A DNA stretch of 64,000 nt, from assembly GCF_017876435.1 (NCBI RefSeq), contig NZ_JAGIOA010000001.1:2294001-2358000 (forward strand), in the 5' to 3' direction. Below the pieces are notes generated by a model that saw only the letters and a program-made list of their open reading frames with translations, had not been told where the DNA came from and did not search any database. The position numbers and the translations under genes are program-made. The stretch's first letter is position 1, and each line of letters opens with the position of its first letter. The DNA is from Microbacterium phyllosphaerae. GTDB taxonomy: Bacteria; Actinomycetota; Actinomycetes; Actinomycetales; Microbacteriaceae. This document shows, piece after piece, positions 12,267-19,698 of the stretch.

Positions 12267-12584
12267 ATGCCCAACATTGCACTGGAACTCGGAAAGCAGG
12301 CCGCCTCGTTCGGCGTCAAGACCGCGTACGGAGAGCCGCAGGACGTCGACGGCGTGAGCATCACCCCGGTCGCCTTCACATACTCGGGATTCGGCGGTGG
12401 AAGCGGTGACGGTGCCGAAGGCGGCGGCGGTGGGGGAATCTCCGTGCCGGTCGGCGTCTACGTGCGTCGCGAAGAGGGGCTTCGGTTCGAGCCCAACATC
12501 GTGACCCTGCTGGTCGTCGCTGTGCCGTTCGTCTGGGTCGCCGGACGAGCACTCTCTCGCATCATCCGTGCCCTCAAGAAGTGA
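12267..12584 (+). CDS. GerW (YtfJ)-like small protein with a C-terminal membrane segment
   Basis: The 105-aa protein carries the GerW/YtfJ pattern: GEPQDVDGVSITPVA near residues 27-41, then a glycine-rich stretch (SGFGGGSGDGAEGGGGGGIS, about 49-68) and VPVGVYVRREEGLRFEP. Residues about 82-98 (TLLVVAVPFVWVAGRAL) form one likely membrane helix, followed by a basic end, so the N-terminus probably lies outside or is tail-anchored. In spore formers relatives act in germination; here there is no spore biology, and the function is unknown. Its 3' end overlaps the next gene by 17 bp, suggesting coupling. Confidence 0.75.
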   Translation: MPNIALELGKQAASFGVKTAYGEPQDVDGVSITPVAFTYSGFGGGSGDGAEGGGGGGISVPVGVYVRREEGLRFEPNIVTLLVVAVPFVWVAGRALSRIIRALKK

Positions 12585-13149
12585 CGATCCCGTCGCGGCG
12601 GCGCTCGAGCGCGCCGCGACGCTGATCGTCGACGACATCCACGCCCTTTCCGCGGCGAACCCCGTCGTCATCCTCGACGGCCGCAGCGGAGCCGGCAAGA
12701 CCACCCTCGCGCGCATGCTGGTCGAGCGCTGGCCGATCGTCGGCAGGGTGCAGCTGGTCGCCCTCGACTCGATCTATCCCGGCTGGGACGGCCTCGAGGC
12801 CGGTGTCGAGCACGCGCTCGACGGCATCCTCCGTCCGCACGGCCGCGGCTACCTCGGGGAATGGCGCCGGTGGGATTGGGAACGCCATGCCGAAGCGGAG
12901 AGCCACGCCGTGGACCCGTCGCTCGGAGTGCTGATCGAAGGAAGTGGGATCCTGACCCCGAAGACCGCCGCCATCGCCGATGTGCGCGTCTGGTTGGAGT
13001 CCGGCGAGGCCGGTCGCAAGGCGCGAGCGTTGAACCGAGACGGTGAGACCTATCGGCCGCATTGGGAACGCTGGGCCGAGCAGGAACGCGCCCATATCGC
13101 GAGAGATGATCCTCGCGCGCTCGCGACCCGAGTGATCGAGATCCCCTGA
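12568..13149 (+). CDS. P-loop kinase-like ATP-binding protein
   Basis: A 193-aa protein with a Walker A motif, GRSGAGKT (residues 38-45), after an ILD strand. It also has ALDSIYPGWDGL, as in uridine kinase/pantothenate kinase-like P-loop enzymes, and a late RARxLxRDGETYRPHW segment resembling a lid. The likely role is phosphorylation of a small molecule; the substrate is unknown. The GTG start at 12568 lies inside the end of the GerW-like gene. No later start in this frame keeps the P-loop domain complete. It converges on the DUF2017 gene with a hairpin between. Confidence 0.8.
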   Translation: MPSRSDDPVAAALERAATLIVDDIHALSAANPVVILDGRSGAGKTTLARMLVERWPIVGRVQLVALDSIYPGWDGLEAGVEHALDGILRPHGRGYLGEWRRWDWERHAEAESHAVDPSLGVLIEGSGILTPKTAAIADVRVWLESGEAGRKARALNRDGETYRPHWERWAEQERAHIARDDPRALATRVIEIP

Positions 13150-13154
13150 GGGGT

Positions 13155-13184
13155 CGAGTTCCTCTGAGGGTTCAGAGGAACTCG
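13155..13184. terminator. two-way hairpin terminator between convergent genes
   Basis: A perfect 13-bp stem (CGAGTTCCTCTGA with TCAGAGGAACTCG) closes a GGGT loop. It starts 6 nt after the P-loop protein stop and covers the last codons of the DUF2017 gene, so it can stop transcription from both sides. Confidence 0.7.
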
Positions 13185-13663
13185 TCCGCAGCCTCGATCG
13201 TGAGTTCCAGCCGGTATCCGAGCCAGTCGTAGACGCCGAATCGCGCATCGTCAGGGTCATGATCGTCATCGTTCTCGATGCCGAGGCGCTCCGCGATCAC
13301 CAGGCGCAGTGCAGTGAGGGTGCGCAACCACGCGTCGACATCGGCGAGTCGGATCAACAGATCGTGCTCGGCGAACGCCTCTTCCTGAGACATGGAGTCC
13401 AGATCACCCCGGAGCTCCGACAGCGCCGTCCGGACGATGTCGGCATCGAGAGCTCGTCGGTCGAGCAGGTCGTCGCGCGTCGCCTCCCGAAAGGCGCTCG
13501 ATGCATCAGCGTCTTCGGGATACGGGTCGGGTGCCATGCGCTCGATCGCGGGGTCGGTCACGTCCCGGTCCGTGCCGACGAGTTCACGGAAATCGTCGAC
13601 CAGCTGTGCGAGCTGCGCGCCCTCGACCCTGGCCATCCGCACGTGCACCATGTGTTCGGTCAT
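13172..13663 (-). CDS. DUF2017 family protein
   Basis: A 163-aa acidic, helical protein with no transmembrane segment or known catalytic motif. In Actinobacteria this family is regularly encoded directly after clpS, which hints at a link with Clp proteolysis, but no function is established that I know of. The ATG at 13663 overlaps the clpS stop by 4 nt (ATGA). The frame stays open far upstream, but that extension is just the opposite reading of clpS and is not used. Conserved-looking parts are the C-terminal VYDWLGYRLELTIEAADEFL and a central DAWLRTLTALRLVIAERLG helix. Confidence 0.85.
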   Translation of the reverse strand: MTEHMVHVRMARVEGAQLAQLVDDFRELVGTDRDVTDPAIERMAPDPYPEDADASSAFREATRDDLLDRRALDADIVRTALSELRGDLDSMSQEEAFAEHDLLIRLADVDAWLRTLTALRLVIAERLGIENDDDHDPDDARFGVYDWLGYRLELTIEAADEFL

Positions 13664-13953
13664 CGCGCGGCCTTTCGCACTGTCGCCCACAGGCCGTAGT
13701 CGTGCATCGCCTGAGCGTGCACCTCCATCGTCTCGCGGGGCCCCGTGGCCACGATGGCCTGGCCTTCGTGATGCACGGCACGCATGAGCTGCGTCGCGCG
13801 CTCGAGCGAGTACCCGAAGTAGGTGCGGAACACGCGCACGACATAGCTCATCAGATTGACCGGGTCGTTCCACACGACGACCTCCCACGGCTCGAGGGGC
13901 GCGGCCGCGAGATTCGTGACCTCCTCGATGTCGGGCGTGGCCAGGGGACTCAT
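13660..13953 (-). CDS. clpS: ATP-dependent Clp protease adapter ClpS
   Basis: ClpS (97 aa) hands N-degron substrates to the ClpA/ClpC unfoldase. The N-end-binding pocket region PWEVVVWNDPVNLMSYV is present, as is the later RATQLMRAVHHEG stretch with the paired His. The ATG at 13953 overlaps the TGA of the metallopeptidase gene by 4 nt and is preferred over a GTG six bases earlier. It sits between that gene and the DUF2017 gene with overlaps on both sides, so the three form one tightly coupled operon. Confidence 0.95.
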   Translation of the reverse strand: MSPLATPDIEEVTNLAAAPLEPWEVVVWNDPVNLMSYVVRVFRTYFGYSLERATQLMRAVHHEGQAIVATGPRETMEVHAQAMHDYGLWATVRKAAR

Positions 13954-14297
13954 GCCCACCCCAGCTCGTGCAGCTGCGCGTCATCGATGCCGTAGAAATG
14001 GGCGATCTCGTGCACCAGGGTCGTGTGGATCTCGTCGCGCAGATCGTCCTCGTCTTCGCAGACCGCGAGGTGCGGCTCGCGGTAGACGACGATCCGGTCG
14101 GGCAGCTCCCCGGACCCGTACTGGGTGCGCTCGGTCAATGCCAGACCGTCGTAGAGGCCGAGGAGGTCGAGGCTCCCGTCCTCGGGGCGGTCCTCGACGA
14201 CGAAGACGACGTTCTCGAGTCCGTCGACCATCTCATCGGGCAGCCGGTCGAGTTCGTCGATCACGAGTTCCTCGAAGGGCGCAGCATCCATCTCCAT
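13950..14297 (-). CDS. zincin-type metallopeptidase family protein
   Basis: A small (115 aa) minimal zincin with LVHEIAHFYGIDDAQLHELGW near the C-terminus. HExxH gives two zinc ligands and the catalytic Glu, and a later His could be the third ligand. This family (DUF1025/MMP37-type) is widespread in Actinobacteria, usually before clpS; a peptidase activity is expected but its substrate is unknown. The ATG at 14297 is preceded by TAGGCT with 7 nt between; a second ATG two codons later is possible. It heads the metallopeptidase-clpS-DUF2017 operon. Confidence 0.85.
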   Translation of the reverse strand: MEMDAAPFEELVIDELDRLPDEMVDGLENVVFVVEDRPEDGSLDLLGLYDGLALTERTQYGSGELPDRIVVYREPHLAVCEDEDDLRDEIHTTLVHEIAHFYGIDDAQLHELGWA

Positions 14298-14304
14298 CGG
14301 TTCC

Positions 14305-14310
14305 AGCCTA
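14305..14310 (-). promoter_or_regulatory. -10-like hexamer of the metallopeptidase-clpS operon
   Basis: TAGGCT on the minus strand, 7 nt before the ATG at 14297. Confidence 0.5.
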
Positions 14311-14333
14311 TTGCCGCGAGCGCCCGCCCGGCG

Positions 14334-14963
14334 TCAGTGCAGGAAGACGAGGAGTGCGGCGACCGCGATGAACAGGATGCCGAAGACGCTGTTCAGGATC
14401 CGCTGCCCCCGCACTGAGCGGGTCAGGCGGCGGAACGGCCGGGCTGCTGTCGCGAAGAAGCCCCACATCACGACGACATCGACGACCATCACGGTGATGA
14501 TCAGTGTGAGGTACTGGGGCAGCTGGGGCTCGTCCAGGCGGATGAACTGGGGGATGAAAGCCAGGAAGAAGACGATCGCCTTCGGATTGAGGAGGTTCAC
14601 CCAGAATCCGCGACGGATCATCGACCAGTGCCCCTCGCGCAGATCGATGCCGGTCTCATCCTCCATGTCGGTGACGGCCGGCTTGGCCAGGATCAGTCGG
14701 ATCCCGAGGAACACGAGGTAGGCGGCTCCGGCGTAGCGGATGACATTGAACAACATCTCCGACTGCGACACGATCAGGCCGAGCCCGGCGGCGACGATCG
14801 CGACGTGAACGATGAGGGCCAGCTGCTGGCCGACGATTCCCCAGATCGACCGACGCCATCCTTGGCTGAGCGCGTTCGACATCGTGTTGATGGCGCCGGC
14901 GCCCGGCGTGAAGCTGATCACCACGCAGGCGGTCAGGAGCGAGAACCACACGGCGAGTGACAC
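14334..14963 (-). CDS. LysE/RhtB family amino acid exporter
   Basis: A membrane protein of about 209 aa with six likely helices and the LysE/RhtB signature FTPGAGAINTMSNALSQGW in the first loop. These transporters export amino acids or their analogues using the proton gradient; the substrate is not predictable. TAGGAT lies exactly 6 nt before the GTG at 14963, so I prefer that start over the adjacent GTG at 14966. It starts back to back with the end of the copper ATPase gene region (stop at 14999) and is probably a separate transcript. Confidence 0.88.
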   Translation of the reverse strand: MSLAVWFSLLTACVVISFTPGAGAINTMSNALSQGWRRSIWGIVGQQLALIVHVAIVAAGLGLIVSQSEMLFNVIRYAGAAYLVFLGIRLILAKPAVTDMEDETGIDLREGHWSMIRRGFWVNLLNPKAIVFFLAFIPQFIRLDEPQLPQYLTLIITVMVVDVVVMWGFFATAARPFRRLTRSVRGQRILNSVFGILFIAVAALLVFLH

Positions 14964-14969
14964 CACGCA

Positions 14970-14975
14970 ATCCTA
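14970..14975 (-). promoter_or_regulatory. -10-like hexamer of the LysE-type gene
   Basis: TAGGAT on the minus strand; 6 nt then separate it from the GTG at 14963. Confidence 0.5.
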
Positions 14976-14998
14976 GGGCTCTCGCTCCTTCGCCGTGT

Positions 14999-17089
14999 TC
15001 AGCCGTCGGCGGCGATGTTCGGCAGACGCAGGTCGAGTCGGCGGAGCATCTGTGCGTTCAGAGCCACGACGATCGTCGAAAGCGACATCAGAACCGCACC
15101 GACGGACATCGGGAGCACGAATCCGATCGGTGCGAGGACGCCTGCGGCCAGCGGCACGGACAGGAGGTTGTACCCCGCTGCCCACCAGAGGTTCTGGGTC
15201 ATCTTGCGGTATCCCGCCCGCGAGAGATCGATGACCGAGAGGACCGCGCGGGGGTCATCGCCGGCGAGGATCACGCCGGCGGACGCGATCGCCACATCCG
15301 TCCCGGCGCCGATGGCCAGCCCGACATCGGCCTGCGCGAGCGCGGGCGCGTCGTTCACACCGTCGCCCACCATCGCGACTCTGCGTCCCTCGGACTGCAG
15401 CGAGCGCACTCTGGCGGCCTTGTCCTCCGGTCGTACCCCGGCGAACACCCGCTCGATGCCGATCCGGCCTGCGACGCTCTCCGCGACGGCCTGCGCGTCA
15501 CCCGTGATCATCACGACCTCGATGCCCCTTGCGTGCAGCGATTCGACGGCCGAGATCGATTCAGCACGAATCTCGTCGGCGAGCCTCAGGGCACCGACGA
15601 CCTGATCGTCGACGAGAACGTGGAGGATGATCGCGCCCTCCGTGCGCCATGCTTCGGCGATCGGAAGCTCCGAGGAACGAGTCTCGCTGAGCAGGTGCGG
15701 TCCGCCGACCTTCACCGAGCGGCCGTCGACGAGAGCGCTCACTCCGACGGCGGGCGACGATCGGAAGTCGCTGGCGGTCGGCACCTTCACGTTTCGATCA
15801 TGTGCGGCGTTCACGATCGCCTTCGCGAGAGGGTGCTCGGAATCCTGCTCGGTCGCCGCCGCGAGGGAGATGAGGTCGTCGCTCGTGTACGGAGAGAGGG
15901 GCTCGATGGCGGTGACGGCCGGCGTGCCCTTCGTGAGCGTTCCCGTCTTGTCGAAGAGGACGGTGTCGATGGTGCGCATCGTCTCGAGGGCGAGCCGATC
16001 CTTCACGAGGATGCCTGCGCGTGCCGCACGCTCGGTCGCGATCGACACGACCAGAGGGATCGCGAGGCCGAGAGCGTGTGGGCACGCGATGACCAGGACG
16101 GTGATCGTGCGGACGACGGCCTCGTCGGGCATGCCGACGGCGGACCAGGCGATGGCGGTGATCGCGGCGGCTCCGAGCGCGAACCAGAAGAGCCATGCGG
16201 CCGCGCGATCGGCGATCCGCTGCGCCCGTGATGACGACGCCTGAGCCTCTGCGACGAGTCTCCGGATGCCGGCGAGAGTCGTATCCGAACCGACAGCTGT
16301 GATCTCGACGCGGAGTCCCGAATCTGTCGCCACGGTTCCGGCGACGACCTGATCGCCGACGGTCCGGCCGACGGCTCGTGACTCGCCCGTGATCATGGAC
16401 TCGTCGATGCTCGCGGCACCCTGGGTGATGCGTCCGTCTGCGGGCAGGCGCCCGCCCGGCCGGACGACGACGATGTCTCCGATCCTGAGCTCGGCGGGGG
16501 AGACCCGGACCGTCTCGCCGTGTTCGATGCGTTCGGCCTCGTCCGGCAGCAGCGCGGCGAGAGAATCGAGCGCGGAGGTCGTCTGCGCCAGCGAGCGCAT
16601 CTCGATCCAGTGGCCCAGAAGCATGATGACGATCAGCAGCGCCAGCTCCCACCAGAACTCCAGTTCATGATGCAGCAGGCCGAGGGTCGCTCCCCACGAT
16701 GCGAGGAAGGCAACGGTGATCGCGAGTGCGATCAGAAGCATCATCCCGGGCTTGCGGCCGCGCAGCTCACTCCACGCACCGGTGAGGAACGGTGCACCAC
16801 CCCAGACGTACATCACGGAGCCGAGGGCTGGTGCGATGTATCGGGCCCACCCCGGTACGTCGTACCCGATGATCATCGCGAACATCGGGGATGCTGCGAC
16901 GACCGGGACGGCCACGGCGAGCATGATCCAGAACAGGCGTCGGAATCGTGAGGTATGGCCTGTGTGCCCGGCATGAGCGCGATGGCCTGTGTGAGCGTCA
17001 TGCCCGGTGTGCTCTGCCGGAGTCGGTGTTCCGTGTCCCATGTCGTGTGAGGAATGATCGGTCGGTGTCGATTCAGCCAGATGAGTCAT
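14999..17089 (-). CDS. copB: copper-translocating P1B-type ATPase, CopB-like
   Basis: A 696-aa heavy-metal P-type ATPase expected to pump copper out across the membrane. The N-terminus is a His-rich metal-binding tail with 11 His in the first 45 residues and no CxxC domain. The ion-binding motif in the sixth helix is CPH (336-338), not CPC, which marks the P1B-3/CopB group. Other motifs are TGES (about 234-237), the phosphorylated Asp in DKTGTLTKG (D380), an HP dipeptide in SEHPLAKAI and GDGVNDAPAL. The ATG at 17089 is preferred over the frame's earlier start because AAGGGA lies 6-7 nt upstream. A CsoR-like palindrome lies 38 nt before it. CPH pumps have been tied to Cu(II) or Ag(I), so the exact ion is uncertain. 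Confidence 0.92.
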   Translation of the reverse strand: MTHLAESTPTDHSSHDMGHGTPTPAEHTGHDAHTGHRAHAGHTGHTSRFRRLFWIMLAVAVPVVAASPMFAMIIGYDVPGWARYIAPALGSVMYVWGGAPFLTGAWSELRGRKPGMMLLIALAITVAFLASWGATLGLLHHELEFWWELALLIVIMLLGHWIEMRSLAQTTSALDSLAALLPDEAERIEHGETVRVSPAELRIGDIVVVRPGGRLPADGRITQGAASIDESMITGESRAVGRTVGDQVVAGTVATDSGLRVEITAVGSDTTLAGIRRLVAEAQASSSRAQRIADRAAAWLFWFALGAAAITAIAWSAVGMPDEAVVRTITVLVIACPHALGLAIPLVVSIATERAARAGILVKDRLALETMRTIDTVLFDKTGTLTKGTPAVTAIEPLSPYTSDDLISLAAATEQDSEHPLAKAIVNAAHDRNVKVPTASDFRSSPAVGVSALVDGRSVKVGGPHLLSETRSSELPIAEAWRTEGAIILHVLVDDQVVGALRLADEIRAESISAVESLHARGIEVVMITGDAQAVAESVAGRIGIERVFAGVRPEDKAARVRSLQSEGRRVAMVGDGVNDAPALAQADVGLAIGAGTDVAIASAGVILAGDDPRAVLSVIDLSRAGYRKMTQNLWWAAGYNLLSVPLAAGVLAPIGFVLPMSVGAVLMSLSTIVVALNAQMLRRLDLRLPNIAADG

Positions 17090-17126
17090 GTCCGGTCCCT
17101 TCGGTGTGGTCACTCAGAGGAACCAG

Positions 17127-17143
17127 ATACCCCCTAGGGGTAT
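17127..17143. promoter_or_regulatory. CsoR-type copper operator before copB
   Basis: ATACCCCCTAGGGGTAT consists of 7-bp perfect inverted arms, ATACCCC and GGGGTAT, around CTA. This closely resembles operators of the CsoR copper-sensing repressor family. Its place 38 nt upstream of copB fits repression that is lifted by Cu(I). No csoR gene is in the window, so control would act in trans. Confidence 0.7.
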
Positions 17144-17167
17144 TCCGAACTGCGGGATCGCGAATAC

Positions 17168-17203
17168 AGAAGAGGCCCGAGTCAACAGACTCGGACCTCT
17201 TCT
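17168..17203 (-). terminator. hairpin terminator after tRNA-His
   Basis: Two 16-nt arms, AGAAGAGGCCCGAGTC and GACTCGGACCTCTTCT, pair with one mismatch around an AACA loop. The hairpin begins 3 nt past the 3' end of tRNA-His on the minus strand. It also insulates copB from upstream transcription. Confidence 0.8.
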
Positions 17204-17206
17204 TGA

Positions 17207-17282
17207 TGGGGTGAGTAACGGGACTCGAACCCGCGACATCCGGCACCACAAGCCAGCGCTCTACCAGCTGAGCTATACCCAC
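17207..17282 (-). tRNA. tRNA-His (anticodon GTG)
   Basis: Read on the minus strand it folds as a full cloverleaf. The acceptor arm GTGGGTA pairs with TACTCAC, the anticodon loop is TTGTGGT between CTGGC and GCCGG, and the T-arm carries GTTCGAG. The discriminator base is C and the preceding genomic base (17283) is G, giving the G-1:C73 pair that defines tRNA-His. The 3' CCA is encoded. It lies downstream of orn on the same strand, an arrangement also found in other Actinobacteria. Confidence 0.95.
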
Positions 17283-17318
17283 CATGTGCCAACCGGAGTT
17301 GGCAACCAGACGAGTCTA

Positions 17319-17945
17319 TTACATGTTTGGAGTGAACTCTGACACGGTGCGCGTCGCGATGTCTCGGGCATCGTCGCTCGACGGCCCCGGCTCGTCGACG
17401 AACACCGCTTCGCGGTAGTAGCGAAGCTCTCGGATCGACTCGAGGATGTCGGCCAGCGCCCTGTGGCCGCCGTCCTTGGCGGGCGCCTGGAAGAAGACGC
17501 GCGGATACCAGCGTCGCGACAGCTCTTTGATGCTCGACACATCGACGTTGCGGTAGTGCAGCCATTGATCGACCTGAGGCATGTACTTGGCCAGGAACAT
17601 CCGATCGGTGCCGATCGTGTTGCCGGCCAGCGGTGCCTTGCGCTCGAGCGGCGCGAAGCGCTTGATGTAGGCGAGGGTCTGCTCTTGGGCGTCGGCGAGC
17701 GAGATGCCGTCGGGGATCTCGGTGATGAGCCCCGACGTCTCGTGCATCTTCGTGACGAAGTCGTTCATGTTCTCGAGCGCCGCATCACTCGCGCGGATGA
17801 CGACCTGGAAGCCCGGATCGACGGGGCGCAACTCGAAGTCGGTGATGACGACGGCGATCTCGACGAGCTCATCGACTGAGAGATCGAGGCCGGTCATCTC
17901 GCAATCGATCCAGACGAGACGGTCGTTCTCTGACGCAGATACCAT
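17319..17945 (-). CDS. orn: oligoribonuclease Orn
   Basis: Orn is the DEDDh 3'-5' exonuclease that finishes RNA decay by degrading 2-5-mers, including pGpG from cyclic-di-GMP breakdown. The catalytic residues are D14 and E16 (VWIDCEMTGL), D114 (TIGTDRMF), H161 and D166 (GGHRALADI). Length is 208 aa, slightly more than the E. coli enzyme, with a short acidic C-terminal tail. The ATG start is preceded by TAGGAT at 6 nt. tRNA-His follows it on the same strand after about 36 bp. Confidence 0.96.
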   Translation of the reverse strand: MVSASENDRLVWIDCEMTGLDLSVDELVEIAVVITDFELRPVDPGFQVVIRASDAALENMNDFVTKMHETSGLITEIPDGISLADAQEQTLAYIKRFAPLERKAPLAGNTIGTDRMFLAKYMPQVDQWLHYRNVDVSSIKELSRRWYPRVFFQAPAKDGGHRALADILESIRELRYYREAVFVDEPGPSSDDARDIATRTVSEFTPNM

Positions 17946-17951
17946 TCGGCC

Positions 17952-17957
17952 ATCCTA
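17952..17957 (-). promoter_or_regulatory. -10-like hexamer of orn
   Basis: TAGGAT on the minus strand, 6 nt before the orn ATG. Confidence 0.5.
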
Positions 17958-18003
17958 TCGACGGCACCGACATCAGAGCCGGGGCGGTACGGTATATCTG
18001 TGC

Positions 18004-18076
18004 GCCTCCGTAGCTCAGGGGATAGAGCAGGAGCCTTCTAATCTCTTGGTCGCAGGTTCGAATCCTGCCGGGGGCA
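18004..18076 (+). tRNA. tRNA-Arg (anticodon TCT)
   Basis: The acceptor arm GCCTCCG pairs with CGGGGGC, the D-arm is GCTC...GAGC and the anticodon loop is CTTCTAA (TCT). The T-arm is GCAGG-TTCGAAT-CCTGC and the discriminator is A. The anticodon stem has a C-T mismatch next to the loop and a G-T pair at its far end. No CCA is encoded. Confidence 0.93.
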
Positions 18077-18097
18077 CATCCTCTGCCGGGTGTCTGT

Positions 18098-18367
18098 TCA
18101 GCCGTTGCGCAGGGCAGCCACGGCGTCATCTGCCTTCCAGAAGTCTCCGACGAGGCGAAAAGTCGCGGTGGCGAGGTGCAGACGCTCGGCCCGATACCGC
18201 ACTCCGAGCGGGTGGTGGACGAGCCGGAGGTGTCCGAGCACCCGGCCTCTCGCGTCCTGTACACGCCACAGGTGAGCTGCGGCTCGAACCAGGTGCTCTC
18301 GCGGGCTCGACAGCCGAGGTGTCGCGTACGGAACCTCGGGCGGGGATGTGATCAGGGCGTCGGACAT
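18098..18367 (-). CDS. small protein of unknown function
   Basis: An 89-aa reading frame that I do not recognise. It starts with ATG at 18367 behind a good ribosome site (AAAGGAG, 7 nt spacing). Codon use matches its neighbours and no signal peptide is evident. The C-terminal half (RVLGHLRLVHHPLGVRYRAE, then FRLVGDFWKADDAVAALRNG) looks like a compact alpha/beta fold. It diverges from the second ssb gene. A site resembling an SOS box lies just upstream, so it could be a DNA-stress gene, but that is only a suggestion. Confidence 0.65.
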   Translation of the reverse strand: MSDALITSPPEVPYATPRLSSPREHLVRAAAHLWRVQDARGRVLGHLRLVHHPLGVRYRAERLHLATATFRLVGDFWKADDAVAALRNG

Positions 18368-18387
18368 TCGATCTCTCCTTTCGTCGT

Positions 18388-18403
18388 TCGAACATATGAC
18401 CGA
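18388..18403. promoter_or_regulatory. possible degenerate LexA/SOS box
   Basis: TCGAACATATGACCGA matches the actinobacterial SOS consensus TCGAAC-N4-GTTCGA at 10 of 12 fixed positions; the first half is perfect. It lies 21 nt upstream of the small gene's ATG and about 170 nt before ssb. Chance occurrence is quite possible. Confidence 0.3.
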
Positions 18404-18575
18404 CCACCGACATTGCTCTTCCGCATGCGCCACGGCATGACTGTCACTCGTCCTGCACGGCCCGGATCGTTCGTTCGTTGTGCGCCGATCGCGTGTTCTG
18501 CACCCGGAGCGTAGGGAGTGAGCGCGCACTCTGGAGGCATCCGGGCGAGCGACCCGGGTCTTTGAGGAGAAGATC

Positions 18576-19109
18576 ATGCATGACACCGTGACAATCGTCG
18601 GCAACGTCGCCACCGATCCGACGCTGGGGCGGACCGCCAGTGGCATTCCCGTCACGAACTTCCGCTTGGCGAGCACGCATCGCCGATTCGATGACGCGAC
18701 CCAGACCTGGATCGATGTGGCGACGAACTGGTACTCCGTCGCCGCATTCCGCCAGCTCGCGGAGCACGCGAAGGTGTCGCTCCGCTCGGGGGACAGCGTG
18801 ATCGTCACCGGCAGGATGAAGATCAGGGCGTGGGAGAACAACGGCAAGCAGGGTACGAGCGTCGACATCGACGCGGATGTGATCGGTCATGACCTGCGCT
18901 GGGGCACCACCGCGTACCGTCGCAGCGCGCGGTCGACCCCGGATCAGAAGGAGAGGGGCCGAGTCGAGGACGGCGACGATGCTCCGCCCGCGTCGTCTCG
19001 CAGGGAGCCGGCGGATGTCGACACGTCGTGGGCGGACAGAGACGCCGTCCCCGGTCCAGACCGCGAGCTCGTCGATCAGTCGTCGCCTTCCGCGAGGCTC
19101 ACTTTCTGA
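18576..19109 (+). CDS. second single-stranded DNA-binding protein (SsbB type)
   Basis: A 177-aa protein with an N-terminal OB fold (about 1-110). It begins MHDTVTIVGNVATDPTLGRT and contains the usual FRLAST and WYSVAAF strands. The remainder is a polar, low-complexity tail. The tail ends SARLTF and lacks the acidic DDDIPF tip that recruits partner proteins in the main SSB. That points to an accessory paralog rather than the replicative SSB. M. tuberculosis has a comparable second ssb (Rv2478c) close to its ettA gene, as here. The ATG has GAGGAG about 7 nt upstream. Confidence 0.85.
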   Translation: MHDTVTIVGNVATDPTLGRTASGIPVTNFRLASTHRRFDDATQTWIDVATNWYSVAAFRQLAEHAKVSLRSGDSVIVTGRMKIRAWENNGKQGTSVDIDADVIGHDLRWGTTAYRRSARSTPDQKERGRVEDGDDAPPASSRREPADVDTSWADRDAVPGPDRELVDQSSPSARLTF

Positions 19110-19188
19110 GGCGGCGGGCCGAGATCGCGGTCTCAGAACTCGGCGCCGGTTCGATATCGGCGTTCGCGCGAGCGGGGGAGTCCGCCCG

Positions 19189-19194
19189 TAGACT
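19189..19194 (+). promoter_or_regulatory. -10-like hexamer of the DUF6993-type lipoprotein gene
   Basis: TAGACT, 6 nt, then GTG at 19201. Confidence 0.5.
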
Positions 19195-19200
19195 CGGGTC

Positions 19201-19698
19201 GTGCTTCGACGACCGGACTCCTCCGCATCGCGTGCGGCAATCATGGCCGGTATCGCGGTCGTGCTCACAGCCGTGCTGACCTCGTGCGGACCGACACCGT
19301 CCCCGACGCCCGCACCGACGGAAGCTGGTGTTTCTCCGACTCCGTCGGCGACTCCGACGACGCCGGTGTACGTGGCGGATGGGACTGCCGATGACAACCT
19401 GCCGTTGTTCGCGGCGGTGACCGCGCAGGTGTGGGCCTCCGATCAGAAGGTCTCGGGCCGCGCCTACATCGACGCGCTCATCGCCGCGGGGTTCGATCGC
19501 GAAGCGATGCAGGTCACACAGGATGTGTCGACCGTCGGCAATCCGGCCGAGAGCATCCAGTTCTCGGTGCGCTGGGGAGACTCCGAGTGCCTGGTCGGGC
19601 AGGTGGGCCCGTCGACGGGTGCGCCCGTGACGGCGGTGATGCCGCAGCTCGCGGAGGGGCGCTGTCTGATCGGTGCCACTCGCGCCATCGACTGGTGA
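19201..19698 (+). CDS. predicted lipoprotein, DUF6993-type
   Basis: A 165-aa secreted lipoprotein. A basic start and hydrophobic stretch (IMAGIAVVLTAVLTSC) end in the lipobox LTSC, with the Cys near residue 29. A Pro/Thr/Ser-rich linker (about 30-55) then leads to a small globular domain with two Cys (SECLVGQVG and EGRCLIGA) that may form a disulfide. It is expected to be anchored to the outer face of the membrane. Such proteins are common in Microbacteriaceae; the function is not known. The GTG start agrees with the upstream hexamer. Confidence 0.8.
   Translation: MLRRPDSSASRAAIMAGIAVVLTAVLTSCGPTPSPTPAPTEAGVSPTPSATPTTPVYVADGTADDNLPLFAAVTAQVWASDQKVSGRAYIDALIAAGFDREAMQVTQDVSTVGNPAESIQFSVRWGDSECLVGQVGPSTGAPVTAVMPQLAEGRCLIGATRAIDW

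Noticed and set aside
13172..13984. 270-aa version of the DUF2017 gene
   Set aside because: The first about 107 codons overlap clpS in another frame; the ATG at 13663 with an ATGA overlap is the likely start.
17207..18076. tRNA genes as integration sites of a mobile element
   Set aside because: No integrase, direct repeat of the tRNA 3' end, or foreign-looking genes are next to any tRNA in the window.
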